64,000 nt of DNA from Clostridium sp. CX1 (GCF_025398335.1 NZ_JAODOO010000016.1:33816-97815), one strand, 5' to 3'. Positions 23,751 to 32,878 are shown, numbered from the stretch's first letter. The notes: generated from the letters alone by a model not told the origin. Program-made: numbers and translations.

Positions 23751-23899
23751 TACATAAAAATCCCTATTATTATATCCTCAATTTTTCTTATTACCTAGAC
23801 ACATATTATTTCGCATCTAAATTTACCTATATTCCTAATCATAATTTTTAAGTGTAACATTAATATTTTTTAATTTTTGCCGTTTTTTTGCCGTTTGCC

Positions 23900-23928
23900 T
23901 TGTCAACACCTTAGAACTATTGTATAAT
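23900..23928 (+). promoter_or_regulatory. Promoter of the queuine salvage operon
   Basis: TTGTCA (23900-23905), 17-base spacer, TATAAT (23923-23928), ending 15 bases upstream of the riboswitch. Confidence 0.65.
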
Positions 23929-23943
23929 CAATGTTTGTAAGCC

Positions 23944-23996
23944 GTGAGAAGTGTTCCTTGCCTAACCACTTCTACAATAAAAAAAACAAGGAGGTA
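23944..23996 (+). promoter_or_regulatory. preQ1-I riboswitch
   Basis: H-type pseudoknot of the preQ1-I class. P1 is AGAAGTG (23947-23953) with CACTTCT (23967-23973). The P1 loop contains CCTTG (23956-23960), which pairs with CAAGG (23987-23991) after an A-rich single strand that would line the P1 groove. The CAAGG strand is part of the AAGGAGG ribosome binding site of the next gene, so ligand binding should block translation. Confidence 0.88.
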
Positions 23997-24004
23997 AATA
24001 AAAA

Positions 24005-24697
24005 ATGATACGATACAGCTTAGTAGAAGATAAAAATCAACGTGAAATTGTTTTACTTAAGGCGTCACCATGTATTTGGAGTCGCTGTTCTTTTTGTGAC
24101 TATATACACGACAATAGCGAAGATACCGCAGCCAATGTAAGGCTAAACAAAGACGTTCTTGAAAATATTACAGGCAAGTACAGATCCTTAGAAGTAATAA
24201 ATTCAGGAAGCTGTTTTGAATTACCTAAGGATACTTTAACTGACGTTAAAGAAGCAATATTCTCTAAAGGTATAGAAAAGCTATTTTTAGAAAGTCACTG
24301 GATTTATAGAAACAGACTTAATGAAATGAGGCAGTTCTTTGAAGTTCCCATTATTTTTAAATGCGGTATAGAAACCTTCGATGACAATTTCAGAAACAAT
24401 GTTCTAAATAAAGGAGCCATATTCTCAGGTCCAGAGGAAGTATCTAAATATTTCAACTCTATATGTCTCATGGTAGGAATTAAAGGGCAAACTAAAGATA
24501 TGATTAAAAAAGACATTGAATACTTATTAGAGTATTTCCAATACGGGTGTATAAACATGTATGTTGAAAATACTACACCCCTGAAGAGAGATTCTGAGCT
24601 AATTCAATGGTTTAGAGAGAATTACAGTTTCTTAGAGCATAATGATAATATAGAAGTTCTTTGGAATAATACTGACTTTGGAGTTGGAGGAGAATAA
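24005..24697 (+). CDS. queL: Radical SAM protein, probable queuine lyase
   Basis: Radical SAM protein of 230 residues. The cluster motif near the N-terminus is CIWSRCSFC (Cys23, Cys28, Cys31), a CX4CX2C spacing rather than the usual CX3CX2C. Later landmarks are EVINSGSCFELPKDTL, IEKLFLESHWIYRNRL, IIFKCGIETFDDNFR and INMYVENTTPL. The gene follows a preQ1-I riboswitch and is coupled to queT, whose RBS lies in its last codons. QueL of Clostridioides difficile, a radical SAM enzyme that releases preQ1 from queuine, has this context. No queuosine hydrolase gene is next to it. Assigned by context and length; another queuosine-related radical SAM enzyme is possible. Confidence 0.68.
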   Translation: MIRYSLVEDKNQREIVLLKASPCIWSRCSFCDYIHDNSEDTAANVRLNKDVLENITGKYRSLEVINSGSCFELPKDTLTDVKEAIFSKGIEKLFLESHWIYRNRLNEMRQFFEVPIIFKCGIETFDDNFRNNVLNKGAIFSGPEEVSKYFNSICLMVGIKGQTKDMIKKDIEYLLEYFQYGCINMYVENTTPLKRDSELIQWFRENYSFLEHNDNIEVLWNNTDFGVGGE

Positions 24698-24698
24698 A

Positions 24699-25187
24699 AT
24701 GAATAATAGTAGTAAAAACATAAAAAAATTAGTTAAAATTGCAATAACTGCTGCCATATATGCAGTAGCAACAGTATCCATAGCTCCCTTAAGTTACGGT
24801 GCTGTGCAATTTAGATTTTCCGAGGTGATGACTCTTTTAGCATTCATTGATCCTATATATATACCTGGTCTTGTACTTGGATGTGCTATATCAAATCTTT
24901 ACAGCCCTTTAGGGATAGTTGATGTATTAGTTGGAACTACTGCTACTCTATTGGCAGTTTACATGATAAAGAAAACAAAAAGCTTATTCATTGCAACACT
25001 TTGGCCTACTATAGCAAACGGATTAATTGTAGGGGCTGAATTATATTTTGCATTAAATCTTCCATTTTTGGAATCTGCTTTATATGTGGCTCTAGGAGAA
25101 TTTGTTGTAGTCACCTGTATAGGATACCCTTTATTTAAATTATTAATGAAAAGAGAAGATGTGATGAAGGTACTGAAATACCAGTAA
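24699..25187 (+). CDS. queT: Queuosine precursor ECF transporter substrate-binding subunit QueT
   Basis: S component of an energy-coupling factor importer for queuosine precursors (preQ1, preQ0 or queuine); 162 residues with five or six membrane helices. Landmarks are ITAAIYAVATVSIAPLSYGA, VQFRFSEVMTLLAFI, IPGLVLGCAISNLYSPLGI and DVLVGTTATLLA, the QueT signature. ATG at 24699 follows GGAGGAG; the longer frame from 24678 starts inside queL without an RBS. Controlled with queL by the preQ1-I riboswitch, so it imports queuine or preQ1 that QueL then processes. Confidence 0.88.
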   Translation: MNNSSKNIKKLVKIAITAAIYAVATVSIAPLSYGAVQFRFSEVMTLLAFIDPIYIPGLVLGCAISNLYSPLGIVDVLVGTTATLLAVYMIKKTKSLFIATLWPTIANGLIVGAELYFALNLPFLESALYVALGEFVVVTCIGYPLFKLLMKREDVMKVLKYQ

Positions 25188-25243
25188 ATTTTTATCCGAT
25201 ATTCTATCTGATTCTTAGTTTATCTTCATTACTAAATATTTAA

Positions 25244-25312
25244 TAAAAGCAGAAAAGTTAAGAACTTGCTATCAGTTTTATAAAAAGTTCTTAGCTTTTC
25301 TGCTTTATTTCT
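25244..25312. terminator. Bidirectional terminator between queT and c-di-GMP protein
   Basis: Long inverted repeat AAAGCAGAAAAG.TAAGAACTT / AAGTTCTTAGCTTTTCTGCTTT between two convergent genes, A-rich on the left and T-rich on the right. Confidence 0.85.
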
Positions 25313-25319
25313 AATATTT

Positions 25320-27254
25320 TTACTTTATCCCCTTTTGAAAGGATGAGTTTTCGAAAACTGTAGCCATTTCTTCTGGCGGAAGAGGTCTTCCAAAATAATA
25401 TCCTTGAATTTTATTGCAACTTTTAACTTCTAGAGATTTTAGTTGTTCCTCTAGCTCTACCCCTTCTGCAACGACCTCTAAATCCATTTTATGTGCAAGA
25501 TTTATTATTTGCTCAGTGATTATTTCTTCATAGGAATTTTTACAAAGTCCATCAATAAATGTTTTATCTATTTTTAGCGTGTTTATAGGTAAGCTTTTTA
25601 AATAATTTAAGGAAGAATATCCCGTTCCAAAGTCATCTAGAGCTACTCTTACCCCTATACCTCTTAACTCGTTTAAGGCACTTAAATTTAATTCTAAGGA
25701 CTCCATCATAACACTCTCTGTTATTTCAATTTCCAAAGCTTGCGGATCTGTATTTGTTTCCTTCAAAACCTTCTTAACTGCCGCTACAAAATCACTTTTT
25801 TGAAGCTGAATGGCAGAGACGTTAACAGAAATAAAATTATAACAATAACCTTTATTTCTCCACTCCCTGTTTTGCTTACAAGCAGTTCTTAAAACCCACT
25901 CACCGATTGGTACTATTAGGCCTGTTTCCTCAGCTAGGCTAATAAATTCTCTAGGTGAAACCCACCCGAATTTTTTATTATTCCACCTAATAAGTGCTTC
26001 GAAACTTACTATTTTTCTAGTCTCTACATCTACTTGCGGCTGATAATATAGCGTAAACTCTCTATTCTTGATAGCCTTTCTAAGCTCAGCTTCTAATTCG
26101 GTTTTTCTAAGAACCTCATCATACATTGATCTTTTAAAGAACTTATAGGAACTCTTTCCATCGGCCTTAGCTTTGTTTACTGCTATATTTGCATTTCTTA
26201 ATATTCTAGTAATATCTTCACCATCACCTGGATAAATGCTTATACCTATACTAACTGATATAAAAAACTCTTTTTCATCAATTTCCCACAAACCATTTGA
26301 GGATGCTAATAATCTCTCTGCAGTTGCTGCAACTACTTCTTTATCTTCTACCCCTGTCTGCAGTATCAAGAACTCATCTCCACCAGTTCTTGATACTATA
26401 AACCCTTCGCCAAGCTCATTTTGAATAGCCTGTCCTATTTTCTTTAACAGCTTATCTCCATACTCATGTCCAAAGGTATCGTTAACATTTTTAAAATTAT
26501 CTAAATCAATGTGGTAAACAGCAAAGTACTCATGGTTATCTATCCTATCGTTCAGCTCTTTTCTAAAAAAGTTCCAGTTAGGTAAATCCGTAACAAAATC
26601 ATAGTATGCCATTCGTTCCATCTCTTTGTACTGTTCTCTAAGCTCTTGTTCTGCAGCACTAAGCTGTTCATATACAGCTGAAAGTTCTAAATAATTTTCG
26701 TTTATTAATTTATTAGCTTCTAATTCTTTTAGATTCTTATATCCTAATTCTCCGAACATCCTTGCACCCTTACAAAGAAAATCTATCATTTTTTTAATAT
26801 CATCTTCTGAAACCACAGGAATTTGCTGTATAGTTTTTATATATTCATCTTCAATAAGTCCAAAATACTTAGCCTGATTTTTAAAATATTCAATTTTAGG
26901 TTCTTTAAAAAATACTTGACCTGCAAATAATGTAGCTATGTTTTTCCCATTAATTATTATCGGAGCACCTATATATATCAAACCGCTCGTACATCTACAT
27001 ATAGCGTATTCCTTACCCTCTTTTATTTGTTTTAAAATATTTCTTTCCGCCCCATCACATTTAAATCTATATAAGAAATCATATTTGTTTATATCACTAC
27101 AATTATCACTATTTTTGGCTACTAATTTATCATCGTTGTCCTTTATTAGACAACTTATCCCTGTTACTGAATAAAAACTATTAACCAACTCCTGTAACTC
27201 GCCCATGTTCACTAGTTCCGAAAATTTATATTCCAAGCTCCCACCAACTTTCAT
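25320..27254 (-). CDS. PocR-GGDEF-EAL c-di-GMP signalling protein
   Basis: Soluble protein of 644 residues. Residues about 10-170 form a PocR-type sensory domain (FSVTGISCLIKDNDD-like start, then ICRCTSGLIYIGAPI and LFAGQVFFKEP) with cysteines that may bind a ligand or metal. A coiled-coil (about 190-220) leads to a GGDEF domain with intact SRTGGDEFLI and the YYDFVTDLPN start, then an EAL domain with FEALIRW, EITESVMME, DDFGTGYSSL and AEGVE. Both catalytic signatures look complete, so it could make or degrade c-di-GMP. The ATG at 27254 has a weak RBS; TTG at codon 7 with GGTGGG upstream is an alternative start. Confidence 0.88.
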   Translation of the reverse strand: MKVGGSLEYKFSELVNMGELQELVNSFYSVTGISCLIKDNDDKLVAKNSDNCSDINKYDFLYRFKCDGAERNILKQIKEGKEYAICRCTSGLIYIGAPIIINGKNIATLFAGQVFFKEPKIEYFKNQAKYFGLIEDEYIKTIQQIPVVSEDDIKKMIDFLCKGARMFGELGYKNLKELEANKLINENYLELSAVYEQLSAAEQELREQYKEMERMAYYDFVTDLPNWNFFRKELNDRIDNHEYFAVYHIDLDNFKNVNDTFGHEYGDKLLKKIGQAIQNELGEGFIVSRTGGDEFLILQTGVEDKEVVAATAERLLASSNGLWEIDEKEFFISVSIGISIYPGDGEDITRILRNANIAVNKAKADGKSSYKFFKRSMYDEVLRKTELEAELRKAIKNREFTLYYQPQVDVETRKIVSFEALIRWNNKKFGWVSPREFISLAEETGLIVPIGEWVLRTACKQNREWRNKGYCYNFISVNVSAIQLQKSDFVAAVKKVLKETNTDPQALEIEITESVMMESLELNLSALNELRGIGVRVALDDFGTGYSSLNYLKSLPINTLKIDKTFIDGLCKNSYEEIITEQIINLAHKMDLEVVAEGVELEEQLKSLEVKSCNKIQGYYFGRPLPPEEMATVFENSSFQKGIK

Positions 27255-27503
27255 TTTCTATACTGAACTAATTATATTAATTGCATGGAATTTTCTGTGC
27301 CTTTTAATTAAAATAAATTTACCATTAAATTTTAAAAATAACATGCATAAATTAAATAAATATACACTCTTGTTTACATTTTACCATATTAAATGGCTCA
27401 TGTGTTAAAAATTTATAATTTTTTTGTCAAATTTTAAAAGTTCCTAATTATTGTGGAAATATCTCTCCACATATTAACATACCATAACCTACCAGCTCAT
27501 GTA

Positions 27504-27548
27504 AACAAAATAAAACAAGCTATCACTATTTTGATAACTTGTTCTATC
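27504..27548 (-). terminator. Terminator after S1 protein gene
   Basis: Minus-strand stem AACAAGTTATCA/TGATAGCTTGTT with a short loop and a TTTATTTTG tail, about 45 bases after the stop. The rest of 27255-27587 is A/T-rich and holds nothing else I can support. Confidence 0.75.
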
Positions 27549-27587
27549 AACTAAAAACTACTATATTACAATAAAATTACTTTTTCT

Positions 27588-28766
27588 TTAATCAAACTTA
27601 AAATCCTTTAGTTTGTCTTTGAATAAATCTCCAAGAGTCACCCCTGAAGCTGTATCAACATATTTTTTAATGTCTTCCTTTGGCTTTTCCACAGCTTCCT
27701 TCATACTTAAGCTTATTTTCTTTTCTTTCTCATCTATATTTAGTATCTTAACTTTTACCTTTTGTCCTAAAGTTAACACATCACTTGCCTTAGTAATTCT
27801 TTCTTCGGATATCTCTGAAAGATGAACTAATCCTTCAACTCCTAGCCCTATCTCAACAAAAGCACCAAAGTTTAAAAATTTAGTGACTGTTCCCTCAATT
27901 ACATCTCCAATCTTAAAGTTTTTTATGATATTGTTCCAAGGATCTTCACTTAGATCTTTTAAAGCTAAGGATATTCTATTTTTTTCTTTATCTGCTTCCA
28001 ACACATACACTTCTACTTGTTGACCAACAGAGACCACTTCTGAAGGGTCTTTAACTCTCTTCCATGAAAGCTCTGATATATGAATTAGACCATCTATTCC
28101 TCCCAAGTCAACAAAGGCACCAAACTTGGCAAGTCTGCTTACCTTACCTATTCTTTTTTCCCCTGGTTTAATTTCCTCCCATAGCTTTTCTTTCTTACTT
28201 TCACGCTCCTTTAGCTCTACCTCTTTTCTAGATAGCACTAATCTTTGTTTATCTCTATCAAGTTCAATCACCTTTACTTCCAGAGTTTTGCCTACAAATT
28301 CATTTAAATCCTTTACAAAGGATGCTGATAGTTGAGATGCTGGAATAAAAGCTCTAACCCCCTTTACGTTGGCTACTACTCCTCCTTTTACTACTTCCTT
28401 AACTACTACATCAAAAGTATTGTTTGCAGTAAATAACTCCTGTAACTGCTCCCAAACCTTTTCTCTATCTGCTATCTTTTTAGACACAACAACATTGCCC
28501 TCTCCATCGTTCATATCTAATATGTAAACATAAATCTCATCATTTTCTTTTAATAATTCATTAAGGTTTACCTCTGTATCTTCAGTAACTTCACTTTTTG
28601 GCAAAACTCCATCTGACATATATCCTAAATTAATAATTGCCCCATTATCTGTAACAGAGATTACTTTCCCCTTTACTATTTCTCCTCTTTTAACAGTTTT
28701 CATTGAGGATTCGATCTCATTCATAGCCTCATTCATTGAACTTACTTCGTTATTATCAAATGACAT
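27588..28766 (-). CDS. rpsA: Ribosomal protein S1-like RNA-binding protein, four S1 domains
   Basis: 392 residues with four S1 OB-fold repeats: about 27-95 (GEIVKGKVISVTDNGAIINL), 112-180 (weaker, VVKEVVKGGVVANVKGVRAF), 197-268 (GKVSRLAKFGAFVDLGGIDG) and 284-354 (GTVTKFLNFGAFVEIGLGVEG). LIHISELSW and LVHLSEISEE end domains 3 and 4. This is the shorter Gram-positive form, compared with six domains in E. coli S1; in low-G+C bacteria it is not always an essential ribosomal protein. ATG follows AAAAGGAG. It lies alone on the minus strand. May unfold mRNA or act as a general translation factor. Confidence 0.9.
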   Translation of the reverse strand: MSFDNNEVSSMNEAMNEIESSMKTVKRGEIVKGKVISVTDNGAIINLGYMSDGVLPKSEVTEDTEVNLNELLKENDEIYVYILDMNDGEGNVVVSKKIADREKVWEQLQELFTANNTFDVVVKEVVKGGVVANVKGVRAFIPASQLSASFVKDLNEFVGKTLEVKVIELDRDKQRLVLSRKEVELKERESKKEKLWEEIKPGEKRIGKVSRLAKFGAFVDLGGIDGLIHISELSWKRVKDPSEVVSVGQQVEVYVLEADKEKNRISLALKDLSEDPWNNIIKNFKIGDVIEGTVTKFLNFGAFVEIGLGVEGLVHLSEISEERITKASDVLTLGQKVKVKILNIDEKEKKISLSMKEAVEKPKEDIKKYVDTASGVTLGDLFKDKLKDFKFD

Positions 28767-29125
28767 ATAACCAGCTCCTTTTATATTGATATATATTAAG
28801 ATTTACTTTAATTACAATTTTATTCTATCACAAACCTAATGGAACATTCTACCACTAAGTACACCTAATACCAAAGATAGTTGTGAAAGGGGATTTTTCA
28901 AGAAAAATTCGTTGAAAATTTGAAGGTATATAGTTCTCTATCTTCATTAAACTTCAAAATAAATATTGTAAAATTAATTACTTTAGATATGATTAAAGTA
29001 ATAGTTTATATGTTCTTAATTATTAGGTTGGTAAAAATTTATTCCTTAACAAAAACTTTAAAACTTTTCATTTATTTTTTGAAGCATAAGACGCTTATAA
29101 TGCGTCTAATATGCTGAAAGGGGGA

Positions 29126-29146
29126 AATATCTTAACATAAGATATT
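29126..29146 (+). promoter_or_regulatory. Hairpin between RBS and start codon of ECF sigma gene
   Basis: Perfect 9-bp stem AATATCTTA/TAAGATATT with an ACA loop, lying between the RBS (AAAGGGGG, ending 29124) and the ATG at 29156. Folded, it shortens the RBS-to-ATG distance from 31 to about 10 bases; unfolded, initiation should be poor. A second hairpin AGACGC/GCGTCT lies just upstream. The remaining 28767-29100 shows no gene. Confidence 0.5.
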
Positions 29147-29155
29147 ATTGCGTAT

Positions 29156-29671
29156 ATGGATAAAGAGATTGAGAAACTAATTGACGAATATGGGAATGAT
29201 GTACTCAGAATTGCCTATATATACTTGAAGGACAAGTATCTTGCAGAAGATGCATTCCAAGAAGTGTTTGTGAAGGTCTATAAGAACCTTAATAAATTTC
29301 AAGGAAATAGCAGTGTGAAAACTTGGATTTTATCTATTACTATGAATACTTGTAAAGATATATTAAGAAGTTCTTGGTTAAAAAGAATAGTATTCAACCA
29401 GGATCAAAAACTTTTCAATTGTGATACCAATATTTTGGACAATCCCGATGAAGAAGTTATTAAACAATTCGAATATAATGAATTACTAAAGGAAGTTATG
29501 AAACTTCCTAAAAAATATAAGGAAGTAGTTATTCTTTTTTATTATGAAGAAGTTTCAACTGCTGAAATAAGTAAAATACTATGTATACCTGAGGGAACAG
29601 TAAGGAGTCAGTTATTTAGGGCTAGAGAAATTTTAAAATATAATTTAGATGGGAAGATAAGCTATGAATAA
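29156..29671 (+). CDS. ECF-type RNA polymerase sigma factor
   Basis: 171 residues with sigma2 (EIEKLIDEYGNDVLRIAYIY, AEDAFQEVFVKVYKNLNKF, SVKTWILSITMNTCKDILR) and sigma4 (LPKKYKEVVILFYYEEVSTA, ISKILCIPEGTVRSQLFRARE). The gene overlaps the start of the next gene by eight bases; that gene encodes its likely membrane-bound anti-sigma factor. A hairpin between the RBS and ATG may control translation. Target promoters are not evident in the window. Confidence 0.92.
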   Translation: MDKEIEKLIDEYGNDVLRIAYIYLKDKYLAEDAFQEVFVKVYKNLNKFQGNSSVKTWILSITMNTCKDILRSSWLKRIVFNQDQKLFNCDTNILDNPDEEVIKQFEYNELLKEVMKLPKKYKEVVILFYYEEVSTAEISKILCIPEGTVRSQLFRAREILKYNLDGKISYE

Positions 29672-30680
29672 AGATATTAATAATTTGAGAGAAATTACAG
29701 ATTCTGTTCTTAAGGATATTAAAGTTACTGATGAACTAAAATCATTAACTTTAAAAAAGTGCAAAGAAAAAAAAGAACATAGTACTAAACCAATTTTTAT
29801 AACTGCTGCATCAGCAGCTATTATAGCATTTTCAATTTTCAACTATAAATTTATATTACATAACCCTAAACTAAATAATAATGTTAGTAAAGAATTACCT
29901 AATAAATCAATTAGTCTTAATAATATTGATAATGATACTTTTCCAAAGGAAAGTAAGACAAATGATCAAGATACTTTAAAAAGTGATCTTGCAAAGGATG
30001 AAATTCAATCAAAAAACAAAAGTCAACAGAATGACTATGATACCATTGTTAAAAATAACCAAAGGGAAGAAAAACTTATTTCCTCTAATAATGATAATAA
30101 CCTAACTGACTCAAGCAAAAATGAAAGCTTAACCAGAGTACCAGAAACAGAGGCTTCTAGAACCTTGCCACAACATAATACAACAAATAGTATACCAGAA
30201 AAATCATCATTGGACTCTAATATAGATAAAACAAATGATATTCCTCAAAGTAGCCTTTTAAACATGGATGTGCCTTCTATGAAAGTTGCATTAGACTCTC
30301 CTAGTCCTATAAGTATTGCTGATGCCGAAAACTTTTGGGGAGATAAAATTCTCATGCCTTCTTATTTACCAAATGGCTTCCAGCTTACAGATGTATCAAT
30401 ACCAAAAGATAACTCTAAGGAAGTGTATGTGAAATTGAACTATAGTTTTGAAAATACTTACTTTAGAATAGTACAAAATAAAAGCACTACTTATATAAAT
30501 TATGTTGGTGAAAGTATCGACTTTAATGGTTCAAAGGCATATGTTTCTAAGACTAAGGATTCAGCTAACCCAAACATAATAATAACGGAAATCAAATGGA
30601 TAAATAACAATATAGAATATACAATCACAGGAAACTTATCCGAAAGTGAGTTAACCAAAATATTAAAATCCATTGGTTAA
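29664..30680 (+). CDS. Probable anti-sigma factor with DUF4367-like domain
   Basis: 338 residues overlapping the ECF sigma gene. N-terminal 45 residues are cytosolic and could bind the sigma factor; residues about 45-62 (PIFITAASAAIIAFSIF) are the single membrane segment. A long Ser/Asn/Asp-rich linker (70-190) leads to an outside domain from about 215 (SIADAENFWGDKILMPSYLP...) of the DUF4367 type, a predicted surface sensor. No zinc-binding HxxxCxxC motif of ZAS-type anti-sigma factors is seen. Role inferred from operon and topology. Confidence 0.78.
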   Translation: MNKDINNLREITDSVLKDIKVTDELKSLTLKKCKEKKEHSTKPIFITAASAAIIAFSIFNYKFILHNPKLNNNVSKELPNKSISLNNIDNDTFPKESKTNDQDTLKSDLAKDEIQSKNKSQQNDYDTIVKNNQREEKLISSNNDNNLTDSSKNESLTRVPETEASRTLPQHNTTNSIPEKSSLDSNIDKTNDIPQSSLLNMDVPSMKVALDSPSPISIADAENFWGDKILMPSYLPNGFQLTDVSIPKDNSKEVYVKLNYSFENTYFRIVQNKSTTYINYVGESIDFNGSKAYVSKTKDSANPNIIITEIKWINNNIEYTITGNLSESELTKILKSIG

Positions 30681-30739
30681 CTCACTCAAATTAAGTTTTT
30701 TCTAAATTTGCGATTATTGTTATCTGTAAGTTAAACCTA

Positions 30740-31243
30740 CTATACAGCCCTTCTTAATGCTGTATTTACTACATTAGATAATATAAGTGAGGCTACAGTG
30801 TTTATCAAAGATGCCGGTAAAACCACAGATAGAAATAGTATAGCGAATTTAGTCGGTAGGCCTACCATAAGAGAAGCTGCTGTTAAAAACACTGTGCCGC
30901 TTACTATAGTTCCTACTATTGTAACTAAAATAATTTTTAATTGACAGTTTATATTATTTCTCATAGGTTTTAAGAATAAAAATATTACATTTGCTGTTAC
31001 AATCTTGTCTATAAAATTTGCTATTTGTCCCCCAGGAAAAGTAGTTGTTGCTGCTGATAGTATTCCTGCTACAATTCCTGCACTTATACAAGTTTTATAA
31101 TCCTTATTTAGAATCATTATTATAAATAACATTACCAAGGAAAAATCCGGCTTCATACCTAATACTATTGGAGGGGAAATTTGATGCAATACAGCACCTA
31201 TAGCTAAAAACAGTGAATTTAAGATAAGGTTTTTTACATTCAT
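30740..31243 (-). CDS. trpP: Tryptophan transporter TrpP
   Basis: Membrane protein of 167 residues with five or six hydrophobic segments, of the TrpP/ECF S-component-like family. Landmarks are LFLAIGAVLHQISPPIVLGMKP, IIMILNKDYKTCISAGIVAGI and FPGGQIANFIDKIVTA. ATG at 31243 has GGAG nine bases before it; the ATG at 31252 overlaps the RBS. The gene sits under a T-box with a UGG specifier, so it is induced when tRNA-Trp is uncharged, which fits tryptophan import. Confidence 0.9.
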   Translation of the reverse strand: MNVKNLILNSLFLAIGAVLHQISPPIVLGMKPDFSLVMLFIIMILNKDYKTCISAGIVAGILSAATTTFPGGQIANFIDKIVTANVIFLFLKPMRNNINCQLKIILVTIVGTIVSGTVFLTAASLMVGLPTKFAILFLSVVLPASLINTVASLILSNVVNTALRRAV

Positions 31244-31341
31244 GAAATACATCTCCTTTTCAAATAATAATCAAATGATAATAAACGAATATATAAACTC
31301 TTTCACAACATAGCAACTCCTCCTGAAATATTTATTTAAAA

Positions 31342-31612
31342 TAAAAAACTCCGTCCTAATAAATAGGACGGAGATATCCGCGGTACCACCTAAATTGTGT
31401 TTAAAATAAACACCTCTTAATTTCAGGCACTAACATGCCTCATCCACTATAACGTGTGGCTTACGGTAATTGACTACTCTTTAAAAACTCTAAATTTCGA
31501 TTTACTCCTCAAAGGCCCATTCACTGGTAACTATCGTATTGAGATCACACCATCCTCAACTCTCTGTAACTAAGTAATACAGCTACTCTTCCTCATCAAA
31601 GGATTAATTAAT
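31342..31612 (-). promoter_or_regulatory. T-box riboswitch, tRNA-Trp specific
   Basis: The T-box sequence AGGTGGTACCGCGG occurs on the minus strand at 31378-31391, followed by the terminator stem CTCCGTCCTA/TAGGACGGAG (31349-31373) and TTTTTTATTTT. Stem I upstream carries the GATGGTGTGATCTC region and a specifier loop GTGAATGGGCC whose codon is UGG (31517-31519). Uncharged tRNA-Trp should stabilise the antiterminator and turn on trpP. Confidence 0.93.
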
Positions 31613-31700
31613 ATTAAACTGTATTTATATACTACCAGTTTAATAGAGCATTGTCAACGACAGTTTTCTCAATAGTCCAAAAAATTATTATATTACAAAT

Positions 31701-32423
31701 TCACTTACAAGTATTTGATATAGCCTTACAGAGAATATTTGTGAACTTTTCCCCTATCTTTGGCAGCTCCTCTTTTTTATCAGATATCCTTAGCATAAGA
31801 GGTAATTCAATATGATAGCTCACCCATCTCTTATCAGTTATGGTGGAAGATTTAGTTGCTTTGAAATATATATTATCAAAATCTGAATTTATTCTTAGCT
31901 TTTTTAATTCTGCTAAATCCCCGTCACTATCATTTTTTAAGCATTCGTTATTTATTAATCTTTGAATTTCCTTTCTAAGATTATGTGCATAAATTTCTTC
32001 TTCCTTACTTCCACAGGATATTTCTATATCATACTCACCAGCATTAAAGGGTCCATGTCCATGTATTTCGACTAAATATCTAGGTCTGCACCTCTGAAGT
32101 GCCAAATAATAATCGCTATAGTTATAATCATGATTTTTATTTGGATCTATAAAATAATTACAAGCGCATAAGAAAGAACAGTTTAGCATTTCCGCAATGT
32201 AATTACCAATATATCCTGTATTTTCATCTCCATATTTATGACTTTCACAAGGCATTTTGTAAGTTCCAGATGGAGTATGATGTGGAACTCCTATTGCAAG
32301 ACTATTGTTTTCTTTTATATCTGCAGTAAATATACTAACATCATTTAATTTTAATATATCTGAATGCAAAAAATCACCTCTCAATCTTTTTTTAGTTACA
32401 AGTGCGAGTTGAATTTTAGACAT
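31701..32423 (-). CDS. N-formylglutamate amidohydrolase-like protein (tentative)
   Basis: 240 residues, no signal peptide. VPHHTPSGTYKMPCESH near residue 45, YLVEIHGHGPFNAGEYDIE near residue 120 and YHIELPLMLR near residue 205 give His and Glu residues in an arrangement like zinc-dependent N-formylglutamate amidohydrolase/poly-glutamate hydrolase families. Overall similarity is low and it may be a distinct family. Monocistronic. ATG at 32423; a GAGAGG at codon 13 is coincidental. Substrate unknown. Confidence 0.5.
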   Translation of the reverse strand: MSKIQLALVTKKRLRGDFLHSDILKLNDVSIFTADIKENNSLAIGVPHHTPSGTYKMPCESHKYGDENTGYIGNYIAEMLNCSFLCACNYFIDPNKNHDYNYSDYYLALQRCRPRYLVEIHGHGPFNAGEYDIEISCGSKEEEIYAHNLRKEIQRLINNECLKNDSDGDLAELKKLRINSDFDNIYFKATKSSTITDKRWVSYHIELPLMLRISDKKEELPKIGEKFTNILCKAISNTCK

Positions 32424-32549
32424 TTAGATAACATTATTTTGTCCTATTCTTTTATAATTTACTTTAAACAATAATGGAATATTAGCCACTGATTATAAAG
32501 AATAAAACTGTTCCAGTAGGAAAAAATAATTTTGAAAGGGGAGTTGTAA

Positions 32550-32675
32550 ATGGTTAAGAAAAAAATTGAGGTTCTTACAAAAAAAGATAGAGTTCACAAT
32601 CCTGCAGTTAAAGATGCAGAGAGAAGAATAAATAAGGAAATCCCCGGAATGTCTGGAAAGTATTCTGGAAGATAA
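32550..32675 (+). CDS. Small basic hypothetical protein (41 aa)
   Basis: RBS AAAGGGGAG nine bases before ATG. Encodes MVKKKIEVLTKKDRVHNPAV... ending MSGKYSGR; very basic, no cysteine. Upstream of a second small gene by 32 bases on the same strand, probably co-transcribed. The basic composition would fit nucleic-acid or spore-core binding, but no family was recognised. Confidence 0.6.
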   Translation: MVKKKIEVLTKKDRVHNPAVKDAERRINKEIPGMSGKYSGR

Positions 32676-32707
32676 TACAAGAAGAAAAATAAAGGTGGGA
32701 TAAATTT

Positions 32708-32878
32708 ATGGCAAACAAAAAGTCTGATCCAACAACAGATGCAAAAATGAAGTCTATGGATGCTGAAGATAACGCCAGTAGAGAAGCAGATAATGGATAT
32801 ATGCAGCGTGGAAACCCTGCAGGTATTGCTCAAAAACAAAGAGTTTTAGCTAATAACGATAACGGCTCTCATATGTAG
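32708..32878 (+). CDS. Small hydrophilic hypothetical protein (56 aa)
   Basis: RBS AAGGTGGG before ATG; encodes MANKKSDPTTDAKMKSMDAE ... ending NDNGSHM. Polar, Asn-, Asp- and Lys-rich, no cysteine. Second of a two-gene small-protein unit that ends at a strong terminator. Family not recognised. Confidence 0.6.
   Translation: MANKKSDPTTDAKMKSMDAEDNASREADNGYMQRGNPAGIAQKQRVLANNDNGSHM

Noticed and set aside
28920..29117. A 65-codon + strand frame, hydrophobic
   Set aside because: No RBS, low-complexity A/T-rich residues, and it lies in the leader of the ECF sigma gene.
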